The translations under genes and the position numbers were made by a program. From Plantago major (lineage: Eukaryota; Streptophyta; Magnoliopsida; Lamiales; Plantaginaceae): a stretch of 64,000 bases of DNA. Below the pieces are notes generated by a model that worked only from the letters and a program-made list of their open reading frames with translations, was not told where the DNA came from and made no database searches. The stretch is taken from NCBI GenBank assembly GCA_026545765.1, contig CM048844.1, forward strand, positions 17,058,237 to 17,122,236. The letters are read 5' to 3'. Below, in pieces: positions 42,765 through 55,437 of the stretch (positions are counted from its first letter, which is position 1; every line of letters starts with the position of its first letter).

Positions 42765-45700
42765 AGGGTCAACTTTGCATTTTTTACAAAATGTCCATTA
42801 GTATAACATGTTTTTTAGATTGATAAAACCATGGGCATTTCGGGATAATCATAAATATCATGGTGACTTTTGTCCTTGTCTGTAATTAAGACATATCTGT
42901 GAATTTGAGGTACTCAACTGTATTACTTCAAAACACAATTGGATTTATGTGTAACAAACAAACTCTTCAGGGTATCTAGATTGGGGTATCCATGCGTAAA
43001 TTGTCCTTGATGGAAATCACAAATTATCATGTTAGTCAAGTCCAGCTCATTTGCCTTACAATATCATTGAAGGAAATGTATTTGTAATATGTTTTATGTG
43101 CTGCAGTATTGGAATTATCACTTAAATGTAAAAAAAAAAAAAAAAAAAAAAGAAACTCTCTTTTGCAATCTACTACTAAGGAACAGTTTCATTGTTGTGG
43201 TTTGTAATATAGGCACCCTTCTCAGTGGGGTAAGATTTGTTCCCTCTCTACGCCGGACGGAGAAAATTGTGGACTGGTTAAAAATCTGGCAAGCACGGGT
43301 ATTGTCAGTACAAATGTTCTGGAACACGAAAGCCTTGTTAGAAAGTTACTAGAATGTGGCATGGAAAAGTTGGCCGATGACACTCCAAGTGTACTTGATA
43401 TGAAGTATAAAGTTTTTCTTGATGGTGACTGGATCGGGATGTGTACAGATTCGTCCTCATTTGTTGCAAAGCTAAGGCGTAAACGCCGCAGGATGGACAT
43501 TCCCTATGAGGTTATCTTGCACTCATCTTAAACTTTCTTTTGTGTGGTAACATGTAGAAGTTAGATGGTAGAAACTAGAAAGATAAGCTGAATTACTGTG
43601 TGAGCTACTGTTTCATTGTTGGCAATAATACCAAAAAGTGATGTTTTGAATCTTATGTGTCCAAAGTTCCCAACATGTGCGGACAATATTAAATTATTAG
43701 TATTTATAGTTGAAGATTTATGAATGACTGCACCATGAATGTTTTTTCCTTGGCTTCTGTTGCCAGTTTTCTTCTTTCAGCTTTTAACAGAGTGCAATAT
43801 TCTGCACTTTAGCACGATTTAAGATATAATTTTTTTGAGAGTTCTTAACTTGAAGTATTTTTTAACAGGTTGAAATTAAAAGAGATGAGCGCCACAGGGA
43901 GGTGAGGATTTTTGGAGATGCTGGAAGGATACTCCGTCCACTTTTGGTGGTCCGAAACTTGAGGAAAATTAAAGATCTGAAAGGAGAGTTCTTATTTCAA
44001 TACCTTCTCGAGCAAGGGATAATAGAGTTCATTGGAGCAGAGGAGGAGGAAGATTGTAGAACTGCTTGGGGAGTGGGTTATTTGTCAGCTGAAAAAGAGA
44101 AACAGTGTCCAAATTACACACATTGTGAACTTGATACCTCATTTTCAGTAGGCTTAAGTTGTGGTATCATTCCTTTTGCCAATCATGACCATGCGAAGCG
44201 AGTCCTTTATCAATCTGAAAAGCATTCTCAACAAGCAATTGGTTTCACGACTACCAATCCGGACATCAGAGCTGATACAAACACTCATCAGTTATTTTAC
44301 CCCCAGAGACCCCTCTTTCGTACCAGGCTTTCAGACTGCCTTGGAAAATCGAAGTATTCCGAGCACCATAAGGGAATGATACCACACCCAGAGTTTTATA
44401 ATGGTCAGTGTGCTATTGTAGCGGTGAACATTCATTTTGGGTACAACCAGGAGGATTCACTGGTTATGAATCGTGCTTCACTGGAACGTGGTATGTTCCG
44501 TACTGAACACGTCCGAAGTTTCAAGACCGAAGTTGACAATTCCGAGGCACCTGGAAAAAGGTTAAAGCCTGATGAGATAGTTAACTTTGGAAAAACACAA
44601 AGTAAGATCGGACGGGTTGACAGTCTAGAGGATGATGGTTTTCCGTACATTGGGGCGAACCTCCAGACGGGTGACATTGTCATTGGTAAGCATGCTGCTT
44701 CTGGAATTGATCACAGCATCAAATTAAAGCACACGGAAAGAGGCATGGTTCAAAAGGTAGTACTTTCCGCTAACGATGAGGGCAAGAACTTTGCTGTGGT
44801 GTCATTAAGACAGGTAAATTTTGCTAAAACTTGAATCTTTATAAGTTGCTTTTTGGGGGGTGTAATAATTTTATTTACGTGTGGGATATGCTTAACTAAC
44901 TTTGTTTAGTGTATATTTAACTCATGTGCTTCATTGCTCAAGTTTATGGCTGCGTCAATCCTGCCAGAGACATATTATTTGTTGGTTCAGTTCAGCTTCT
45001 GCCTTTATTGTTCAAGTACAAGAGTGGAGTCATGCATATGTACTTGAATAAGTTTTTTGTTTAGTTACATGATCATTCCTCTTTTCTTGTCTCCATGTAC
45101 CCCCGACTTCAATTTCCTGTTCACTATTTACAGGATTTTTCCAAAGAATAATTCAGATTAGATAAGACCTTGGAAAATAATGGTGAGTATTGTTTTACAT
45201 GAGAAATGAATAAATTAATGACAATTTAAACTGATTGGGTGAAAATGCGTGCTTGTTTTTTAATGGGAATCGGTTCTTTGAATGAACACTGACCTTTTCA
45301 TCTTATCAATCAAGACCAGATTAGATCATATGCATAATAGAGAGGACATTTTAGTATTGTGACAACCGGGATTCATATAGAAATGTGGACATGGATTAAG
45401 GAAGTTGTAGTCTTTGTATTATGCTCTTCATTCTCCTTAGTTATGATTCTGTGCTCTGGATTTCAATTCCAGGTTCGTACTCCCTGTCTTGGTGATAAAT
45501 TTTCGAGCATGCACGGTCAGAAAGGTGTTTTGGGGTTCCTCGAATCTCAAGAAAACTTCCCTTTCACAAAACAAGGAATTGTTCCGGACATTGTTATCAA
45601 TCCTCATGCCTTTCCTTCCCGGCAAACACCTGGACAACTTTTAGAGGCTGCTCTGGGCAAAGGGGTTGCTCTTGGAGGTGCTATAAAATATGCAACTCCA

Positions 45701-46662
45701 TTCTCTACCCCATCCGTCGACGATCTCACAGCCCAGCTTCGTAGGTATGCGAGTATTCTGGAGAACAATGCAACTTTTATACATTTAATTGGTGGAAATT
45801 GTAGTTCATTTTACATGCCCCACTTCTTGGTTCACGATGCAGGCTTGGGTTTTCAGGAGGGGGAGATGAGAGGGTTTACGATGGTCGTACAGGCGAAAAA
45901 GCTAACTCGTTGGTTTTTATGGGCCCAAACTTTTATCAGCGTCTCATACACATGGCTGAAGATAAAGTGAAGTTCAGAAACACTGGGCCAGTTCATCCTC
46001 TCACTCGTCAACCTGTGGCAGATAGGAAGCGCTTTGGTGGAATTAAGTTTGGTGAGATGGAGAGAGATTGTCTTATTGCCCACGGTGCATCTGCCAACCT
46101 ACATGAGCGGCTCTTTACGCTCAGTGATTCCTCTCAGATGCACATATGCAGGAAATGTAAACATATGGCAAATGTGATTCAACGGACGTCGGGTGGTAAG
46201 AAGATCCGTGGGCCCTTCTGCCGTCTCTGTGATGCTGCGGAGGACATTGTAAGGGCGAATGTGCCCTATGGAGCCAAGCAGCTGTGTCAGGAGCTGTTTA
46301 GCATGGGTATCTCGCTAAAATTTGATACCGAGTTGTGCTAAGTTTGAGCATATAGCATGAACATTCCTTTGAATCGACGTAGAATGAATATGTAACTGTG
46401 TTTAAACTATGTTATCTGTTGCAGTTGCATGAACCTGTGAAGTTATGTATGTACTAGGCAGGGTCTGGTTTTAGACTGAAGCATTTTCTGTTTTGCACTT
46501 GTGATTATCTGTGTCATCTGTGCAAGTAATTTCCTAGTATTATAAATAGTATCTGCGAGATGTTCGTAAAAGTGACTTTTGCTAACGATAGATCGTCTAA
46601 TACAAGTACGCCTAATTTTTATGAGCAAAACATTTTGAAGTTGAGCCGAAGTGTCGTGAAAA

Positions 46663-46860
46663 ATGAATCAAGCTTTGAGGACGTATGTTTCGAGTTGCAT
46701 CGATGATGGATACACTCGTGTATATCTTGATGCTTTTTGGGAGCCTCGAGACATGGATACTATTGGGCCAGCAGCCATTAAGGCATTTCGTGACTTTCAG
46801 GAAGGCTTGAAGAAATTAAAGGAGGAGGACGAAGATGACAGAGTAGTGTGTATAAGCTAA
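46663..46860 (+). CDS. hypothetical 65-aa ORF downstream of NRPD2
   Basis: MNQALRTYVSS... with WEPRDMDTIGPAAIKAF and an acidic, Lys-rich end, and a normal-looking amino-acid mix. I do not recognise it. It may be a last exon or fragment of another gene; no upstream exon or homologous partner is visible. Confidence 0.3.
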   Translation: MNQALRTYVSSCIDDGYTRVYLDAFWEPRDMDTIGPAAIKAFRDFQEGLKKLKEEDEDDRVVCIS

Positions 46861-46997
46861 ATGTGATATGTAGTCTAATTAGAGGATAAACTATAATTGC
46901 AACTATGACCTTTGACTATTCTATATTGGCAGTTTTTTTTGTGTTAATGATGTTGTTGATTTCTAGTGTTATGGATTGGGTTATGGCTGTTATTGCA

Positions 46998-48099
46998 TAA
47001 ATTTAAGGGAAAATTACACTGGCTCTCCCTAATAAAGTGGCCCAAATCATCGAAGCCCCTAACATCTCAACAATAACACATGAGGACAAGTTTCATAAAT
47101 TAATAACAAGATGGTCCAAAAGTCAACTCAAATTTCCTTGGTGGTAGTCCGGAAATGACGTGGAAAATATAAAATATTCAGATCTTCAAAATTAAATTGC
47201 AATTAACCCCTCTTACTTATTTAATACCCAATTTATACCCTTAAAAAATTATGATAAACCATTTCAACACTCATTTCAATTTTTCTATACAACTTCAATC
47301 AAGAATAAATTACAATCGAACCCTTTTAATTTTCTTACTTCATAAGTATCAAAATTTCTCATTCCTCCATTGATGAAGCTTGAAATGTTCCATTCTAAAA
47401 AAAATTTCATGTTCTTCCATTTGCCATTGATTCATAGTTTAGGAGGTTTGTTGAATTCGGGCTCCAATTGAGCCCGAATTCGAACTCCATTGTTGGAGCT
47501 TGAAGCTCCATTAATGGAGCTCAAAACTCCATTGGCGGAGCTGTTAAGCTCCATTTAATGGAGTCAGAAGCGTTAATGGAGCCGCTACTCCATTAAATGG
47601 AGCTTGACTCACTAATGGAGTATTTAGCTCCATTAAAGGAGTCACAGACTCCGTTAATGGAGCTGTAATGGACCGTTAATGGAGTTACCAGCTCCATTAG
47701 CGGATTGTCTGACTCCTTTAATGGAGTTTCAATAGCTCCATTAATGGAGTCATTAATGGAGCCCGATTAATTCGGCCCGGCTCCATCCATGGGATTTAGA
47801 AAATAGAAGGGAGGAGGAATAAAAATGGATTGATGAAGAGTGAATTAGGATTAAGGTTTGAAGAAGAAGGAGATGAAAATGAATGGGTACATTTTCTTTG
47901 GATCAATTTCAAAATTCATATAAACTTGTAAGGGTTGATTTGCAAATTGGTGTTTTAATTTCCACGTGGAAATTAATTTTTCAGCTGGTCAATAGGAAAA
48001 TATGTTTTTGGACTAATATGTTATTGTTGAATTGTCAGGGACTACGATGTTATTACGAAATTTATTAGGGGGTCCAAATATAATTCACCCTAAATTTAA
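46998..48099. mobile_element. MULE-type non-autonomous element with 9-bp target duplication
   Basis: 47007-48090 (1,084 bp) is flanked by identical TAAATTTAA (46998-47006, 48091-48099). The ends are inverted repeats of about 90 bp sharing CCCTAATAAA and CAACAATAACA in order. No transposase. The interior is an unusual palindrome array (separate entry) and short A-rich sequence. Confidence 0.88.
47453..47792. repeat. array of the palindrome CTCCATTAATGGAG
   Basis: More than a dozen perfect or near-perfect copies of the self-complementary CTCCATTAATGGAG (or half-copies) fill about 340 bp. A larger palindrome opens it (GAATTCGGGCTCCAATTGAG and its mirror, 47454-47482) and a related CCCGATTAATTCGG motif closes it. 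The stretch could form multi-armed hairpins. It is non-coding. Confidence 0.88.
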
Positions 48100-48300
48100 A
48101 TGCACCTGAACACACCTAAAAAGAATAGACAGCAAGCTTCAGGAAAATGTTAAGAAAAATCCATGGAAAATGGAAAAGTGGCCTGCATATAGGTCCTTTT
48201 TATTTCTAATGTATACATTATTCAAATGACTTTAAAAATATGTTCATAAGTGTTACTGAAGATGTTTTTACACCTAAACAACAAGAAAAATTAAAATTTT

Positions 48301-48845
48301 GCGTGGTTTTAGTAAAATTGCGGTAAATCTCTCCATAGATATGCGAATGATAAAATTCAAAATTCTTAGTAATCTAGACTCGTATATATATTTCAACGAT
48401 ATCCATTATTAATCCTAGTTCCTTACGAGTGAAATCAGATTTTATTGCGAAGTTGAGTTAGTTTTGTGTTTTTGTCAAATTTGCGTGGTTTTAGTAAAAT
48501 TGCGGTAAATCTCTCCATAGATATGCGAATGACAAAATTCAAAATTCTTAGTAATCTAGACTCGTATATATTTCCAAACGGTATTGTCCATTAATCCTAG
48601 TTTCTTACGAGTGAAATCAGATTTTATGGCGAAGTTGAGTTAGTTTTGTGTTTTTTGCCAGACTTGCGTGGTTTTAGTAAAATTGCGGTAAATCTCTCCA
48701 TAGATATGGGGATGCCAAAATTCAAAATTCTTAGTAATCTAGACTTGTATATATTTCCAACGGTATCGGCCATTAATCCTTATTCCTTACAAGTGAAATC
48801 AGATTTTATTACAAATTAAGTTGAGTTAGTCTTGTGTTTTCTTTA
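48301..48845. repeat. tandem repeat, 182-183 bp x 3
   Basis: Units starting GCGTGGTTTTAGTAAAATTG at 48301, 48483 and 48666. Each contains AATTGCGGTAAATCTCTCC and ends TTGAGTTAGTTTTGTGTTTT. Copies are about 90% alike. The length is satellite-like; non-coding. Confidence 0.92.
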
Positions 48846-50660
48846 CTGTTGTGTGCATGTTTCCACTACAAGTTGGCATTTTTCAAATATACCATTATGA
48901 CCACACCAGTTTAGAGTTTGCCATGACTTGCTCTTTGTCAATAAAGTGCACGTATATGGAACAATGCGAGCTTATGGGTGTACCTCTGGACTCCAAAACG
49001 AGAGGATCCCATGAGCACGAAGTTTAGCAGAAAAGAGCACCCAGTGGATTATTTCAAGCTACTCCAATTAGCGCTTGAATGTTTTATTAAAATACCTTAT
49101 ATACCAAATTACTTCAAAAATATGAAGCAACTCAAAATACTTGTGAGTTCACGAGGGGTAGTGGCACCACAAATTTTCCATCTAGACTACAACTTTCAAT
49201 ATCAAAAACTAATATTGCAGATTATAGAGACCTTTCATTTAAGTACCGCAAACTCAGGTTTTACACTTGCTACTTGTCAACCGAACACAAATTAGCAAAG
49301 TAGTACAAGAAACAACAAAATGCTTCCGAAAATTACTTGCAAAGCAACCACAAATCAATGTCATTCATTAAACCATCAAATCAGCAAGACAACGATACAA
49401 AAACTTCGTAAATGAGAACAGTCAATGACACTTTAAGCTTGGGAGTGTAAACACCAAACAAACATAAAACTAAAACCCAATAAATTTCAAACGTACAAAA
49501 ATCATCCTCGTAGTCTTGAACTTGATAGAAAATAAATGATTTGATCGAGCTTTTCACATGTTAGCTCCAAGTGAAATCGATCTTCAACTCCTCGATTCAA
49601 AATTATTATTACTCACCGCTAATAATCTGAAAAAACAAGGTAATTCAATTTTAGAAAAGATATGCTAAAGGAACAAAAGAAAATAAAAGATATATACATG
49701 GCGAACACTATACAAAGAAATTGCAAGTCATTACCACATCATTAAAGCATCAAGGTATTACTCTAATTCATTAATGGCTACCTCATTACAAAATGCTACA
49801 TTCATGCACTACCAAGATTGGTGGCTCACCAGAACACCATGCTCAGTGGTTCAATGTCTCGGCAAGTGCTCAATCATCCGCCCAAGGATAACATACTCTC
49901 TTGATGTCAAGAACTATGCACAAAAGTGCACCGATGTCGCCAAGATTCTCGGATTTGCTCTTGCCACCTCTGCGCTCCTTGTTATCTGAGCAAAGCGGTC
50001 TTTGAAACTAAAAGGTCGACATTCGATGAAATCGAGCAAGACTTACATGGAAGTGAAAGGAACTGAACGCAAACCATGCCAACAGTTGAGGGCGGTTATG
50101 CGACTTCTCCTTCAAGCCCGGAAATACATGCCAAGAAATTGCTTAGAGCCAACATCATTCCTCATCAAGAGGGTGTGAGCAAAATGCACCACTGATTTCC
50201 ATAACACCTCATCCAAAGACATTTTGTCGAATACTTGGTGCTCTCGAACTTTTATCCCGATCCGTTATTTCTTATATTTGAGTATCATATATCCGTTTCA
50301 AAAAAACAATGAGCAAGAGATAAACATATAGGATTACTAAATATTCCATTCTTGATGAATGAACATTGAATAATCACAACTAAATTAGAACAAATGTGAA
50401 CTAATCAATCAATCCATAAAGTTAGGATCCAATGAAAAAAGTTCACTCGTGGGCGATGAAAATCAATCACTAAACGAGATGTACAAGGAGTGATTTACGG
50501 AGTTGCCACTTACCATTGAATGCATAGCGATGGTGAAAAATTGATCCCAATCGATCAGTGCACCAGATCAGTTGATAGCAACAATCCTCTCCCGACCACC
50601 CATCTGAAAAATCCCAAACCTATCTACAATCGTGGCTATGTTGCAGCCAATTTGCACATT
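48846..50660. other. intergenic, only doubtful small ORFs
   Basis: ORFs 48978-49295 (105 aa) and 49774-49989 (71 aa, ending in a hydrophobic [14 protein letters not shown]) are open but have no recognisable domain or upstream signals. They may be fragments of decayed genes. No repeat structure is evident. Confidence 0.35.
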
Positions 50661-50664
50661 TCGA

Positions 50665-50805
50665 GATGCCTTTGCTGGTTAAGTCTCCTATGGTCGAGGG
50701 CAATTGCTCCGGTACAAACGGCTCCCCTTGGCCGAAGAAAGGCCGACCCACCTCCTTTACAATGATCGGCTCGCCCCGGCTCTTCTTCACTAAGCTTTGT
50801 AGCTT
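50665..50805 (-). repeat. dispersed duplicate, copy 1
   Basis: Shares AAGTCTCCTATGGTCGAGG, CTCCTTTACAATGA and CTCTTCTTCACTAAGCTTTG, in the same order, with 52665-52795. Read on the minus strand both give KLSEEE...IVKE-like codons, so they may be remnants of one exon. Confidence 0.6.
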
Positions 50806-51369
50806 GCTTCTTCATCTGGTCTCTGTCCCAAGACTGAGCAAGCAGGAGTCAACATTGTTCATGAGCGATGGTTACAAACATATAAAGCTCATAAACAAGA
50901 GCATACCAAGCTTATATTGAAACGCTAGATACAGATTGAAACTAGTCTTCTCCTCTATATTCAAGAACGGAGAGTATACACCTGACCTGACTACTGATAT
51001 AGATGTCAAGAAGGGAGTGAAAGGAGGTTTAGTAGATTCAACAGAGTAACTTGTGCAGATCTGATCATGATGCTTGCACCAATTCCTTGATATCATATCC
51101 TTGGAGCTACAAAATAATTAACCAGGTTGAACGTATAAGCGCTCTCTCGAACCAATTCAATTGCAATATCACACCTAACGTCTGAAGATGTCTATAATAA
51201 GAGTTTGTGGTATAATTTATGGCTTATCGCAAACATTCTGGCCAGATTAAGGTAAGATATCTGTTGAAAATTAGAAACCACGTGAAAATAGGAGCAGAAT
51301 GTCATGAAATGCTTTTACATAACAGGATCTGGCCAGTTTTTTCTAAAATCTCAGCTGGCCATCTTCACA

Positions 51370-51560
51370 ACGTGCTGGAACTTCTGAGTTCAAGTAGGAA
51401 GTATCTCCAACGTCAGGTCATTGCTGGCTTTTAACCACATCATCACGAAATGCTTGAACTTCTGGGTACCAGTCGGAAAAATGTACAATGACAGAATCGC
51501 TTTTTCAAATTTCATCATCAGAACGAGCTTGAACTTCTGGAATCAAATAGGAACAGTCAG
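51370..51560. repeat. degenerate repeats around CTTGAACTTCTGG
   Basis: The word GAACTTCTG recurs at about 51379, 51455 and 51531 with partly similar flanks (GTA/GTC, AGTAGGAA or AGTCGGAA). It is probably a decayed tandem array of about 76-bp units. Confidence 0.4.
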
Positions 51561-51859
51561 ATTAGCTCAAATTCACAAACCACAACTCCATTATGATCTA
51601 AAGATCATGGAAACTACCAGAGATAGGAAAAGAAAAACTTTTCATCGTCCTATAGAAGATTGTTACCTGCAGATGTTACAGCTGGTGAAGTAGCAGCCAA
51701 AGGACTACTTGGCCTCGACCTTTCATTAAAGAATGGTATAATCTCCTCCGTAATGCCTCAACCGCCGATCGATCTTTATGCTCTATCGCAATGACTCTAA
51801 GAACTCTAGAATCAATCTACCAAAAACAAATACAAGCACACAAACCAATCAAACCACCA

Positions 51860-52400
51860 TCTCTCACTTTAACATAATGTAATTCAATCATTATGCAAAT
51901 ATTCTCCAAAACCCATAACAAAGGCTATATTCAAATCCACAAACCACACAGACATCATCACCAGTAAAAAATACCTCCCAAAAACCGAAGGATATCACCT
52001 TTACACTATCAAAGCTACTCAAAAGTATATGATTGCAGAAACAGCTAAATTATAATTCAATGATTAAGCAAATATCTCTAAAATCAATAACAATTGATGA
52101 ATTCAAATCGATAAACCACACATAATCGACCCATCATAACAATACGGAATACCTTGAAAAAATGTAAAGTCACCTTTATCGTATCAAAGCTACTCAAAAG
52201 TATGTAATTCTTTAAAAAGCTAAATTATAATTCAAGAATTAAGCAAATATCTCTAAAATAAATAACAATTGATGAATTCAAATCCACAAACCACACACAA
52301 TGACACGACCATCATAACACGAAAAATCCGAAAAACAAAGCTATCACCTTTATCAGATAAAAGCTACTCAAAAGCATATAATTGCCGAAAGAGCTAAATT
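51860..52400. repeat. tandem repeat, about 175 bp x 3
   Basis: GCTACTCAAAAG marks units at 52014, 52189 and 52363. Shared blocks include TAAATTATAATTCA, AACAATTGATGAATTCAAAT and ATCACCTTTA. A more diverged unit precedes from about 51860. Non-coding. Confidence 0.85.
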
Positions 52401-52583
52401 ACTCAGGGAAAAGCTCCTCAATGACTTGTATATCTTCTTGAACCCCATAGTAAAAGCCAACCACGATCGATCACTCTATTCGCATACATATTCAACAACA
52501 ATTAAATAATTTTATTCAAAGAACAATTAAATAATTTCATTCTAATCGTAATCCAATTCAATGAATTACGTGAATTGAAAACC

Positions 52584-52913
52584 TTAACCTTTAATTACGA
52601 CCTCTATAACAAATGAATTGAAAAAATAAAAAGCGATCGATGAAAAATTGATCCCAATTCTCTTTCTTTGGTGAAGTCTCCTATGGTTGAGGCAAGTACT
52701 CGGCATAAATGGTCGAGCAACCCTCTCCTTTACAATGAAAGTGCCTCTGTGCTCTTCTTCACTAAGCTTTGCGCTTGCTTCTTCTTCAGTGCGAAAAGCA
52801 CGAGTCCGAAGGCGAATTGTATTGAATTGAAAGGAACCAGAGCAATAGTCAGCAAGCAGCAGTGACCATGAAAGAAAGGAACGGCCGAATTGGGGATTTA
52901 ATTTAGGGTTCAT
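52584..52913 (-). other. minus-strand ORF over duplicate copy 2, doubtful
   Basis: 109-codon ORF covering the duplicate copy at 52665-52795. There is no recognised domain. The conserved part with 50665-50805 is limited to about 40 codons and is out of frame in the other copy, so a functional protein is unlikely. Confidence 0.25.
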
Positions 52914-54475
52914 GATTATTTGTTTCTTCTTGATTATAGGTAATTTGAATATTTGTGTGTTATAATTGTAAAGGTTTATAATTGTAAATTATAAAAGTAT
53001 TTGTAAATATATATTTAATTATTGTAATTAGGAATTAGGGAAGAAATTAAAAAAAAAAAAAAAAGTTGAAGTCGATGCAGAGCGGTTGAGGCAAAAGACG
53101 ACTGACGACACAAAAGATGTCGACACTCGATCGACGTTAATGCAAGACCGATCGACTAGAGAAACTGAGTTGATTTTGTTACAGAAAAGTATTGAAGCAA
53201 TAAAAATGGTATGAGTAGCAAAAATGGCTTTTTTAGTTTTTTCCCAAGCAATAACATGTAATGATGTGACATAGCCCACTAACTTTTAGCCAATTGTGAT
53301 GATTATATAGTGATGGAAAGGAAATAGAGGGGAAATAACTTGGTGCTGGATTATATAACAAAGCTTGTAGAAAGGTTGAAACACTCTCAATTTCAATTAA
53401 TGATTAAGGATCGTTATAACTTATAAAGGAACTAAATTATACTAACAACATTATTGTTATAGTAAAATGTATATTCCATCCGTTCTAAATGAATTCATAA
53501 AAAATAACGTGTAATTCTGAAAGTAGACTAAATAATCTATAATTACCACCTAATGTAAATGTGAAGCAATAGTCAAAAAGGTTGAATCATGGTGATTTGG
53601 AAAAATAATTATAACTCACATGTAAAGCAAGAGTAGACAAGGTTAAAACATATTCATTTGGAGAGATGATTACTCCACTATCCAATTTAGTGTGTTTTTA
53701 CCATTATCAGTAAACTATTTCATTTTACTTGACTAAAATAAGTTTGACTATAAATCTATAATAAATATATTTTACAACTATAAATAAGGTGATTGACCAT
53801 GTTACTAATTTGAAATTAATTTTTCAAATACTATAACTTAATAAAAAAGGGTTATTAACCTACTATTAGTCATTTTATATCAATCACAATGGTCGTTGTT
53901 TTTTAGTTAAATGGAAGAAGTATCATCACCGATCAACTTTTTTTTTTTTAGAATATCGCTATTACAATCATATTACATCAAATCCACTCATATACTTATC
54001 ATTCGTATATCAATCATTACATAGTCATCACTCAATTTATTATAGCTAGCATACACTATAACACAAATTCGATTTCGACGGGAATTGAACACACTACCTC
54101 TATGGTCATGGCACCTAAAAGAATGAACCATGATTACTTTAACATAAATCTAGTATGAATTATTACCTACCAACAAAAGGGAAGTGAAATATGTCCCATT
54201 GTCCCAAGTCATCACATAACAAGATGGAGATGTCTTGTGTAAGAAAATTAAAAATAAACTGAAGTAAATTTGTATTGGTACTTTTGAGCAATAAAAATTG
54301 GTGGCATCCAAAGATTACCAAACAACAACTAGCTAGATGAAAAGACAGAACTAGAAACAGTCAAGTAACACAATAGGTGATCCAAGACTTGTTCTATTCT
54401 TTCTCGTTTAGTTAATCATAACATTTGAGACTAATCCTCATTAGTGGAAAATGGTCCAAACTTTAAGAAGAAAAT
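52914..54475. other. AT-rich intergenic sequence
   Basis: No gene recognised. It contains homopolymer A/T runs (53050, 53940). Confidence 0.5.
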
Positions 54476-54614
54476 TAAGGATCTGTTCTCTTCAACTGAA
54501 AACTCATTCAGTTCAGTTCATTTACGTTCAGTTCAGTTCAGATCTGCTTAATTATATTTTATACTACAATTCAGTTCAGTTCAGAAAATTACGGTTGAAG
54601 AGAACAGAGCCTAA
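54476..54614. mobile_element. Harbinger/Tourist-like MITE, solitary copy
   Basis: 54479-54611 (133 bp) starts GGATCTGTTCTCTTCAACTG and ends TTGAAGAGAACAGAGCC, flanked by TAA on both sides (54476-54478, 54612-54614). Same family as 18586-18842, with CAGTTCAGTT blocks inside. Confidence 0.9.
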
Positions 54615-55432
54615 ATTAACTAAGCCGGACAGGAGCAAATATCAGATACAATTCTTTTTCACGTGGTTTATATTATTATGAAGCACATAACAAACATTAT
54701 TGTGATTTTGTGGGTTGTCTCAAGTCTTAACACGGTTGGCTTAAAGGAATTGGATTGCAATAAAACGAGATTATACATTTTAAAATTGGCCGGTGGCTTG
54801 TCCAACTGCCAACTCGCCGGAACTAATATTCTTCACCTGTTTAAAAAATAAGATGGAGTACTTATTTTCATGTGTCCGGTTCTGGATCGGAATCAGAACC
54901 ATAGTTAGTTGAGTTGCAGTATAATAAGTTCGAGTCTTGAGTTACACATGATATGTTCAATTTGATTTGCAACTTGTACGAACTTGATTTTAGAATTACT
55001 AAAATATGTGTTCTTGTAAGATGAGATTGTGAGTTTTATGTATAACACATACATAGCATATGTGGAATGCGGTACACATTATCCCTCCTCGTATGATGAA
55101 AAAACATGTCGCTCGATTGTGTAGCTATATTGGATTCCGCAAGGTAGCATCAATCACTATTATAGGTATATAGTGTACTCTTTAGTTGGTGTGTATTTGG
55201 ACCTTGAAAAATTGATTGCAACATGTAACTCTTTAAATTTCTTAACTATTCCAAGTGAATATTTAGACTTACTTTGACGATGGGATGTTCATATAACAAT
55301 CAACCGAGATGTTGAAAAAGTGGAAACTGGGAGAAAGAATCGATTAATTACTTGAAGGCTTTGGAATCTTATGCAGCCAACTTGGCTATGAACTGAAGCT
55401 ATATAAAAATGTCACCTTTAATTAAACTCATG
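54615..55432. other. intergenic spacer
   Basis: No gene or repeat recognised. Confidence 0.45.
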
Positions 55433-55437
55433 AGAGG

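Larger units (their letters stand above)
41710..46341 (+). pseudogene. NRPD2: second-largest subunit of RNA polymerase IV/V, middle exons missing
   Basis: Exons found: 41710-42222, 43213-43510, 43869-44813, 45473-45744 and 45843-46341, with GT-AG borders. Exon 1 has ISHQINSYNDFV and HARLQNMTYA of the plant NRPD2/NRPE2 N-terminus. The next exon starts HPSQWGKICSLSTPDGENCG, so about 350 residues (protrusion and lobe) are absent. Later exons carry GYNQEDS near the metal site, GIKFGEMERDCLIAHGA, and a C-terminal zinc finger (CRKC...CRLC). The plain joining of exon 1 to 43213 is out of frame. The subunit is shared by Pol IV and Pol V in RNA-directed DNA methylation. The visible exons are undamaged, so the deletion is either recent or an assembly error. 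Confidence 0.9.

Noticed and set aside
46663-46860. Extra C-terminal exon of the NRPD2-like gene
   Set aside because: The gene already ends with the normal C-terminus (FDTELC and stop) at 46341 after the zinc finger.
47453-47792. CRISPR-like array
   Set aside because: Units are palindromes without spacers of constant length, in a plant nuclear context, inside a MULE.
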